From: an uncultured Shinella sp.
GTDB taxonomy: Bacteria > Pseudomonadota > Alphaproteobacteria > Rhizobiales > Rhizobiaceae
DNA: 21,132 nucleotides
Reading direction: 5' to 3'
NCBI RefSeq assembly: GCF_946479415.1
Contig: NZ_CAMLFY010000077.1
Location: forward strand, 1 to 21,132
Made by a program: the position numbers and the translations under genes. Numbering within the stretch: the stretch's first letter is position 1; each line of letters opens with the position of its first letter. A model generated the notes under the pieces. That model had not been told where the DNA came from, did no database searches, and saw nothing but the letters and a program-made list of their open reading frames with translations. Of the stretch, positions 15,707 through 21,132 are shown one piece after another.

Positions 15707-16207
15707 TCAGCCCGCGTTCGCGCGCCGCGCGAGGGTCGCCTCATAGGCGGCCTGCAATTCGCCGAACACGGAGCGGGTGGGTGCCGGGGCGTCGGTATGG
15801 ATGGCGCGCAGCTCCTCCATGAAGGCCGCCCACATGGCCGGGCCACCGTCCTCCAGCAGTTCGGCGCGGATCGACAGCTCCTCCGTGACGGGCAGGAAGC
15901 GCCGGCCCCAGGCGCCCATCATGGCAAAAACCGGCACCAGCGCAATGCCCATATCGGTCAGGCTGTAGAGCGCCTTCTGCTTGTGGCTCGGATCATCCTC
16001 CTTGGTGATCAGCCCTTCCGCCACGAGGCGTTTCAGCCGGTCGGCCAGAATATTGGAGGCGATGCCTTCTTCCGATTTCGTCAAGAGTTCGCGAAAATGC
16101 CGGCGGTTGCCGAACATCATGTCGCGCAGCACGATGAGGCTCCAGCGGTCGCCGAGAATTTCCAGCGTCAGATTGATCGGGCAGCCGGACCGGCTCGTGT
16201 CTTTCAT
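15707..16207 (-). CDS. HxlR-family winged-helix transcriptional regulator
   Basis: A 166-aa regulator. Residues 9-100 are the HxlR winged helix, with Cys9 in the family-typical CPI motif, then LEILGDRWSLIVLRDMMFG, HFRELL, and EGIASNILADRLKRLVAEGLI (recognition helix), and the wing at KALYSLTDMG. Residues 100-166 form a dimerisation tail longer than in minimal HxlR proteins. The chosen start is ATG at 16207, with GGAGAA 6 nt upstream. Upstream ATGs in frame would place the promoter inside the gene. Some family members sense electrophiles or redox state through the N-terminal Cys. It is divergent from the reductase gene, and a palindrome overlaps its -35 box, which suggests it regulates itself and that neighbour. 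Confidence 0.9.
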   Translation of the reverse strand: MKDTSRSGCPINLTLEILGDRWSLIVLRDMMFGNRRHFRELLTKSEEGIASNILADRLKRLVAEGLITKEDDPSHKQKALYSLTDMGIALVPVFAMMGAWGRRFLPVTEELSIRAELLEDGGPAMWAAFMEELRAIHTDAPAPTRSVFGELQAAYEATLARRANAG

Positions 16208-16229
16208 GCGATTCTCCAAAACTGCTTGC

Positions 16230-16281
16230 ATAGTACAATCAGTTTTGCTATCCATCAACCAGTTGCAAATCGCAACTGGTT
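16230..16281 (-). promoter_or_regulatory. HxlR gene promoter and shared palindromic operator
   Basis: On the minus strand TTGATG (16258-16253) and TACTAT (16235-16230) are 17 nt apart, a good promoter for the HxlR gene. A perfect 10-bp inverted repeat, AACCAGTTGC (16257-16266) and GCAACTGGTT (16272-16281), with a 5-nt centre touches the -35 box. It lies between the divergent genes, so a dimeric regulator bound there could control both. A matching promoter for the rightward gene is not clear. Confidence 0.7.
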
Positions 16282-16319
16282 TAGTTCGACGTCGCAACCC
16301 CTTTCAGGAGCACAGGACG

Positions 16320-16877
16320 ATGGCAAAGGTAATCATCTGGAATCTCGTGACGCTCGACGGTTTCTTCGAGGGCGAGAAGAAATGGGATCTCGACTTTCAC
16401 AGCCGGGCCTGGGGGCCGGAGCTGGAAGCGCTGAGCAGCCAATTCGGCAAGGCGGCCGGCCTGCTGGTCTTTGGCCGGGTCACCTATGAGGGCATGAAGG
16501 CCTACTGGACCTCGGCGGAAGAGGAGGGCGAGGTGAAGACCTATATGAATGCCCTGCCGAAGCTGGTCGGCTCGCGCACGATCGCGTCGTCGGATTGGAA
16601 CAATACGGAGGTGACGGCCGATATCGTCGGCGAAATTTCAAGGCGCAGGCAGACGCTCGACAAGACGATCTACATCTTCGGCAGCGCCGACCTCTCGGAT
16701 GCCCTGCTCACGGCCGGTCTCGTCGACGAGGTGATGCTGGCGACCGTGCCGGTTCAGCTCGGCAGGGGTACGCCCTTCTTCAAGGACGGTGCACGGCGCG
16801 ACTTCGACCTCATCGAGGCCAAGCCGCTGTCGAATGGTGCGGTCCTCGCGCGCTATGCACCGCAGAGAGTGGCCTGA
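16320..16877 (+). CDS. RibD C-terminal / dihydrofolate reductase-like protein
   Basis: A 185-aa single-domain protein of the RibD_C/DHFR-like superfamily. It starts MAKVIIWNLVTLDGFFEG (first strand and the TLDG turn), followed by LLVFGRVTYEGMKAYW (48-63), an IYIFGSADLSDALLTAGLVDEVMLATVPV segment (117-145) for nucleotide binding, and LGRGTPFF (147-154). The fold binds NADPH and reduces a small substrate. Stand-alone members like this are not the RibD of riboflavin synthesis, and their substrates are mostly unknown. The ATG at 16320 has AGGA upstream. It is divergent from the HxlR regulator, a common pairing for stress-induced reductases. The N-terminal nucleotide loop and the C-terminal half look complete. 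Confidence 0.85.
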   Translation: MAKVIIWNLVTLDGFFEGEKKWDLDFHSRAWGPELEALSSQFGKAAGLLVFGRVTYEGMKAYWTSAEEEGEVKTYMNALPKLVGSRTIASSDWNNTEVTADIVGEISRRRQTLDKTIYIFGSADLSDALLTAGLVDEVMLATVPVQLGRGTPFFKDGARRDFDLIEAKPLSNGAVLARYAPQRVA

Positions 16878-16993
16878 GCGCGATAACCATTTCTTGAAGA
16901 GGCGTGTTGAAACAAATCACGGTGCTGCCCCCTTCGGCGTTCAAGGCGGGTTTCGACATAGGACCCGCCACGCCTCCAACAAGGGAAACCACC

Positions 16994-18217
16994 ATGCGCA
17001 CGACCAGCACCCTCCTAGCCGGCACCTTGCTTGCGGCCGCGATGCTTGCCGGCCCGGCCTTTGCCCAGACGGGCAAGACGGCGGAAACGAGAAAGGCCAA
17101 TGCCCCCGACCAGACGCCGGCCTTCGAAAACCAGACGCGGGCCTCGCTTCCGGATGCGGTGCCCGAGATTGGTGTCGATGTCGTCGCCAAGGGCCTGCCG
17201 CATCTCTGGGCCATGGAATTCCTGCCGGACGGCCGCATGCTGGTGACGGCGAAGGATGGCACCATGCATGTCGTCTTCCAGGACGACGGACAGGCGAGCC
17301 CGCCGATCGAAGGCGTGCCCGAGGTGATGTCGGACGGGCAGGGCGGCTTGCTCGATGTGGCGCTGGCGCCGGATTTCGAGCGCTCGAACCGCATCTATTT
17401 CTCCTTCTCCGAGCCGCGCGACGGCGGCAACGGCACCTCGGTCGCCTCCGCGAAACTCGTCGAGCAGGACGGCACGTTTCTTTTGCAGGAGGTGAAGGTC
17501 ATCTTCCGGCAGATGCCGACTTATGACGGCGACAAACATTTCGGCTCGCGCCTCGTCTTCGGGCCGAAGGGCGAGCTTTATGTGACGGTCGGCGAGCGCT
17601 CGGATCCTGAAACCCGCGTCGGAGCGCAGGATCCCGCCAGCGGTTTCGGCAAGGTTTTCCGCATCGACGCCGAGGGCAAGGCGCTGGCCGACAATCCCTT
17701 CAGCAAGACCGAGGGTGCGCAGCCGGAAATCTGGAGTTTCGGCCATCGCAATCTCCAGGCCGCGACGCTGGACGATCAGGGCCGGCTGTGGACGGTCGAG
17801 CATGGACCGAAGGGTGGCGACGAGCTGAACCGGCCGGAGGCGGGCAAGAACTACGGCTGGCCGAAGGTGACCTACGGCATCGACTATAGCGGCGCGCCGA
17901 TCGGCGAGGGCATCACCGCGCTCGAAGGCACCGAGCAGCCGGTCTATTACTGGGATCCCGTCATCGGTCCCTCCGGCATGGCCTATTATACCGGCGACGC
18001 CATTCCCGAATGGAAGGGCGCTTTCCTGATCGGTGGCCTCGTCAGCAAGGGCCTCGTCGTGCTGCATATGGAAGGCGACAAGGTTGCGCATGAGGAGCGG
18101 GTGCCGCTCGATGCACGTATCCGCGACGTCAAGGTCGCGCCCGACGGATCGGTCTTCGTGGTGACGGAAGCGCGGGGCGGCGGGGAATCGACGATCCTGC
18201 GGCTGGTGAAAAGCTAG
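16994..18217 (+). CDS. Secreted PQQ-dependent aldose sugar dehydrogenase
   Basis: A 407-aa protein with a signal peptide (cleavage after Ala24, PAFA) and a six-bladed beta-propeller of the soluble glucose/sorbosone dehydrogenase family (GSDH), resembling Escherichia coli YliI. His182 in DKHFGSRLVFG aligns by motif with the catalytic base of soluble glucose dehydrogenase, and Arg252 in SFGHRN with the PQQ contact. The conserved WTVEHGPKGGDELN (266-279) and GKNYGWP (284-290) blocks are present. It should oxidise free aldoses in the periplasm, with PQQ as cofactor. No PQQ synthesis gene is in the window. The ATG at 16994 has AAGGGA upstream, and an in-frame start at 16904 would bury the signal peptide. 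The TAG stop lies inside a palindromic repeat. Confidence 0.9.
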   Translation: MRTTSTLLAGTLLAAAMLAGPAFAQTGKTAETRKANAPDQTPAFENQTRASLPDAVPEIGVDVVAKGLPHLWAMEFLPDGRMLVTAKDGTMHVVFQDDGQASPPIEGVPEVMSDGQGGLLDVALAPDFERSNRIYFSFSEPRDGGNGTSVASAKLVEQDGTFLLQEVKVIFRQMPTYDGDKHFGSRLVFGPKGELYVTVGERSDPETRVGAQDPASGFGKVFRIDAEGKALADNPFSKTEGAQPEIWSFGHRNLQAATLDDQGRLWTVEHGPKGGDELNRPEAGKNYGWPKVTYGIDYSGAPIGEGITALEGTEQPVYYWDPVIGPSGMAYYTGDAIPEWKGAFLIGGLVSKGLVVLHMEGDKVAHEERVPLDARIRDVKVAPDGSVFVVTEARGGGESTILRLVKS

Positions 18218-18275
18218 AGCATTTGCGCATTTCCGGACGCAAAACCGCTTCGCACTTTTGCTGGAAATGCTCTAG
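18214..18275. repeat. Palindromic AGCATTTCC-family repeat between convergent genes
   Basis: A 62-bp element with perfect 11-bp arms, CTAGAGCATTT (18214-18224) and AAATGCTCTAG (18265-18275). The centre reads GCGCATTTCCGGACGC, then AAAACCGCTTCGCACTTTTGC, typical of a very abundant rhizobial intergenic repeat. It occupies the entire gap between the sugar dehydrogenase and pdeM. It supplies TAG stops to both genes: 18215-18217 on plus, 18274-18272 on minus. It may also act as a bidirectional transcription block. Confidence 0.85.
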
Positions 18276-18997
18276 CCGCGCAGATTGGTGAAGCGCACCG
18301 AATAGATGCGGTCGCGGCCGAGCATGTGGGCGATGAGGTTCGGCCGGTCGAAGAGGCCGGTCATCGCCTTGTGGCGAAGGTCCAGGCCGCCGGTCATCAG
18401 GCCGAAGGCGGGCATCAGCAGGCGCTTGCCGTCGGTCGCGAAACAGGGACGGCGCACCGCCTTCTCGCGGCGGATGACGGTGGCGGCGGGATGCAGATGC
18501 CCGGCGATCTCGCCGGCAGGCGAGAGGAGCGACGGCTCGTGGCGGAAGGCGAGGCCGGCATAATGCAGCTCGTCGGCGGACAGGCCGGGCAGGTCGACGG
18601 TGCCGTCGGGATCGTGGTTGCCGTTGATCCAGATCCATTCGCGGCCGCGGGCAAGTTCCGCGATCTTCACGCGGAAAATCTCCGGCAGATGGGCGGAGCC
18701 GACGCGGTCGTGGAAATTGTCGCCGAGGCTGACGACGATGGCCGGATCGTGCCTCAAGATGACGGCTTCCAGCACCTTCAGCGTAGCGAGCGTGTCATAG
18801 GGCGGCAGCAGCATGCCGCGCCGGGCAAAAGCCGCGCCCTTTTCGAGATGCAGGTCCGAGACGACGAGCAGGCGGGTTTCCGGCAGATAGAGCGCGCCGA
18901 GCGGATCGCAGACGGCCTCGACGCCGGCCACGACCGTGCGCGCGGAGACCGCGCCGAAATCCTCAATGTCCATCGATGCCAGCGCCAGTCTCTGCAT
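18272..18997 (-). CDS. pdeM: Ligase-associated metallophosphoesterase PdeM
   Basis: A 241-aa calcineurin-like metallophosphoesterase with all metal-binding blocks: DLHLEKG (Asp48, His50), GDNFHD (92-97, Asp93), GNHDP (126-130), His153 in FRHEP and GHLHP (166-170). This pattern and length fit PdeM, the nuclease-like member of the bacterial ligase-associated repair set (exonuclease, ATP-dependent ligase, DEXH helicase, PdeM). It is cytosolic. It lies 16 bp downstream of the helicase gene on the same strand, so the two are almost certainly one operon. The ATG at 18997 was chosen because it keeps this spacing. A second ATG at 18973 is possible, but neither has a strong ribosome-binding site. Its stop codon is within the repeat arm. 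Confidence 0.88.
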   Translation of the reverse strand: MQRLALASMDIEDFGAVSARTVVAGVEAVCDPLGALYLPETRLLVVSDLHLEKGAAFARRGMLLPPYDTLATLKVLEAVILRHDPAIVVSLGDNFHDRVGSAHLPEIFRVKIAELARGREWIWINGNHDPDGTVDLPGLSADELHYAGLAFRHEPSLLSPAGEIAGHLHPAATVIRREKAVRRPCFATDGKRLLMPAFGLMTGGLDLRHKAMTGLFDRPNLIAHMLGRDRIYSVRFTNLRG

Positions 18998-19013
18998 GCG
19001 CGTTCGTCACATC

Positions 19014-21132
19014 CTAAATATTAGCGTCGCCCATTGCCTCGGCGATGAGGTCTTCGGCGGCTTCGGCCAGAAGCGAATCCTGCGCTTCGCCCGCCACCGG
19101 CTCCTTGCCGATTTCCAGCATGATCGGCACGGCGAGCGGCGAGATGCGATCGAGCCGGCGATGGGTGATATGGCCTTTGATTCGCATCAGCATATCGCCC
19201 AAGCGCTGAATATCCAAAAGTCCCGCCGCCGCATCGTTGCGCGTGGCCTCCAGCAGGATGTGGTCCGGCTCGTGGCTGCGCAGCACGTCGTAGATCAGGT
19301 CGGCGGAAACCGTGACCTGCCGTCCGGTCTTTTCCTTGCCCGGATGGCGCTGCTCGATAAGACCGGCAATCACGGCGCAATTGCGGAAGGTGCGCTTCAG
19401 CATGAAGCTTTCGTCGAGCCAGGCTTCCAGATCGTCGCCCAGCATGTCCTCGTCGAAGAGGTTCGACAGCGACGGGCGCTCGATGGCGAAGGAGTAACCG
19501 AGGTCGTCCAGCGCCCAGATGGCGAGCGAATAGTCGGTCGCGACGAAGCCCAGCGGCCGGCGGCCGGCGCGTTCCAGCCGGCGGGTGAGCAGCATGCCGA
19601 GCGTCTGGTGGGCGAGACGGCCTTCGAAGGGATAGGCGACCATATAGTGGCGGCTGCCGCGCGGAAAAGTTTCAATCAGCAGCTCGTCGCGCTTCGGCAA
19701 TGAAGAGACATCGCGCTGCAGGGCGAGCCAGTCGCGCACTTGTTCGGGCAGCGCCCCCCAGCGCTCAGGATCGTCCAGCATCGCGCGCACCTGATCGGCG
19801 AGATAGGTGGAGAGCGGGAATTTGCCGCCGGCATAGGCCGGCACCTTCGGGTCGAGCGAGAAGGCCTGGCTGACGAGGCATTCGTTCTCGCGGATGCCCT
19901 CGAAACGCAGCACCTTGCCGGAGAACAGGAAGGTATCGCCGGGCGCCAGCATTTCGAGGAAATATTCCTCGACCTTGCCGAGCGACGCCCCGCCGCGGCC
20001 GACCGCACCCTTCGCGCCGCGCTTGACCATGCGCACGTTCAGCATCGGCATTTCGACGATGGTGCCGAGATTGAGGCGGTATTGCTGGGCGACACCAGGG
20101 TTGGAGACGCGCCACAGGCCATCCGCCGTCTTGCGGATGCGGGCATAGCGCTCATAGGTCTTCAGCGCATAACCGCCGGTCGCGACGAACTGCACGATGC
20201 GGCCGAATTTTTCACGCGGGAGATCGGCATAGGGCGAGGCGGTGGTGATCTCGGCAAAGAGCGCATCCTCGTCGAAGGGGGCGGCACAGGCCATGCCGAG
20301 CACATGCTGGGCGAGCACATCGAGCGCACCGTCACCGACGGGTGGCGTGTCCTGCGCACCGAGATAGTTGGCGTCGAGTGCCGCCTGGCACTCCATCACC
20401 TCGAAACGGTTGGCCGGGACGAGGATGGCGCGGCTCGGCTCGTCCATGCGGTGATTGGCGCGGCCGATGCGCTGGGCAAGGCGCGAGGCGCCCTTCGGTG
20501 CGCCGACATGGATGACGAGATCGACATCGCCCCAGTCGATGCCGAGATCGAGCGTCGAGGTGGCGACGACGGCGCGCAGCCGATTTTCCGCCATGGCCTG
20601 CTCCACCTTGCGGCGCTGGCCGACATCGAGCGAACCGTGATGCAGCGCGATCGGCAGCGTGTCCTCGTTGATGTTCCAGAGTTCCTGGAAGAGGATTTCC
20701 GCCTGGCTGCGCGTGTTGACGAAGAGCAGCGACGTCTTGTGCGTCTTGATCGCCTCATAGACCTCGGGCATCGCATATTTCGCCTGGTGGCCGGACCAGG
20801 GCACGCGCGCCTCGCTGCGGAGAATGGTGATGAAGGGCTTGGCGCCATCAGGCGCGGTGACGAGGCCGGCATGATGCTCGGCGTCGGGCGTTTGCGCGAC
20901 CAGCCAGCGGCGCAGGTCCATCGGCTCGGCGACGGTGGCGGAGAGGCCGATGGTCTTCAGGCCCGGCGCCAGCTGGCGCAGGCGCGCCAGACCGAGCGAC
21001 AGCAGATGGCCGCGCTTGGAGGTGACGAGCGAGTGCAGCTCGTCGAAGATGACGTATTTCAGATCCTTGAAGAAGCGCGGCGCTTCGCCATTGGCGATGA
21101 GCAGCGCGACCTGTTCGGGCGTCGTCAGCAGG
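19014..21132 (-). CDS. Ligase-associated DEXH-box DNA helicase (Lhr-like), 5' end outside window
   Basis: The 3' 2119 nt (about 705 residues) of a large superfamily-2 helicase. The frame stays open to the window end, and the ATG at 20921 is internal. Visible blocks in order: FDELH (DEXH box, near 21020), GLSATVAEP (motif III), SLLFVNTRSQAEILFQEL (motif IV), ATSTLDLGIDWGDVDLVIH (motif V) and QRIGRANHR (motif VI). A long Lhr-type C-terminal region follows (winged helix and beta-barrel, with LAPGDTFLFSGKVLRFEG). Walker A and roughly the first 120 residues are missing to the right. Members translocate on single-stranded DNA and unwind duplexes or RNA-DNA hybrids in repair. The placement directly before pdeM supports the ligase-associated subgroup. 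Confidence 0.92.
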   Translation of the reverse strand, partial: LLTTPEQVALLIANGEAPRFFKDLKYVIFDELHSLVTSKRGHLLSLGLARLRQLAPGLKTIGLSATVAEPMDLRRWLVAQTPDAEHHAGLVTAPDGAKPFITILRSEARVPWSGHQAKYAMPEVYEAIKTHKTSLLFVNTRSQAEILFQELWNINEDTLPIALHHGSLDVGQRRKVEQAMAENRLRAVVATSTLDLGIDWGDVDLVIHVGAPKGASRLAQRIGRANHRMDEPSRAILVPANRFEVMECQAALDANYLGAQDTPPVGDGALDVLAQHVLGMACAAPFDEDALFAEITTASPYADLPREKFGRIVQFVATGGYALKTYERYARIRKTADGLWRVSNPGVAQQYRLNLGTIVEMPMLNVRMVKRGAKGAVGRGGASLGKVEEYFLEMLAPGDTFLFSGKVLRFEGIRENECLVSQAFSLDPKVPAYAGGKFPLSTYLADQVRAMLDDPERWGALPEQVRDWLALQRDVSSLPKRDELLIETFPRGSRHYMVAYPFEGRLAHQTLGMLLTRRLERAGRRPLGFVATDYSLAIWALDDLGYSFAIERPSLSNLFDEDMLGDDLEAWLDESFMLKRTFRNCAVIAGLIEQRHPGKEKTGRQVTVSADLIYDVLRSHEPDHILLEATRNDAAAGLLDIQRLGDMLMRIKGHITHRRLDRISPLAVPIMLEIGKEPVAGEAQDSLLAEAAEDLIAEAMGDANI

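Noticed and set aside
17015..18091. 358-aa minus-strand frame opposite the sugar dehydrogenase
   Set aside because: Shadow composition, no ribosome-binding site, and the plus strand has a signal peptide and GSDH motifs.

Overview
The window is GC-rich chromosomal DNA from an alphaproteobacterium, most probably a member of the Rhizobiaceae (Agrobacterium/Rhizobium/Shinella-like). The evidence is a PodJ-type polar scaffold gene, a TIGR02186-type protein beside a TauE/SafE permease, a ligase-associated helicase/PdeM repair pair, a short basic S21 protein, and several intergenic palindromic repeats of the RIME type and the AGCATTTCC type known from rhizobia. No tRNA, rRNA, CRISPR array, transposase or phage gene is visible.

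Layout, left to right. Positions 1-2711 hold small genes: a 58-aa secreted Tyr-rich peptide, a periplasmic cupredoxin, a 72-aa hypothetical, rpsU (TTG start), a 96-aa hypothetical and a cold-shock protein with its own promoter, about 120-nt leader and terminator. Positions 2842-9059 are a leftward beta-oxidation operon: acyl-CoA dehydrogenase, thiolase and FadB-type hydratase/3-hydroxyacyl-CoA dehydrogenase. It has a promoter with a perfect palindromic operator at the head and a strong terminator at the end. A complete ChpS/ChpB (MazE/MazF-type) toxin-antitoxin pair with its own promoter/operator sits between the dehydrogenase and thiolase genes, and a RIME-like element sits between the thiolase and fadB.

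Positions 9220-13349 carry podJ, with a CtrA-like box and a GANTC site upstream. After a 639-bp repeat- and hairpin-rich gap comes a coupled TauE/SafE permease and TIGR02186 protein operon. It runs stop-to-stop into an HxlR-family regulator, which is divergent from a RibD/DHFR-like reductase across a perfect palindrome. A secreted PQQ-dependent sugar dehydrogenase follows. Its stop codon and that of the convergent pdeM are both supplied by the arms of one palindromic repeat. The right edge is pdeM and the 3' part of a ligase-associated DEXH helicase, which continues past the window.

How the genes work together: the three fad genes encode the acyl-CoA dehydrogenation, hydration/oxidation and thiolysis steps and are probably induced together. 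The helicase and PdeM belong to a DNA-repair set whose ligase and exonuclease are expected to the right of the window. No clearly new multi-gene system is evident. The most unusual arrangement is the autonomous toxin-antitoxin cassette inside the fatty-acid oxidation operon.
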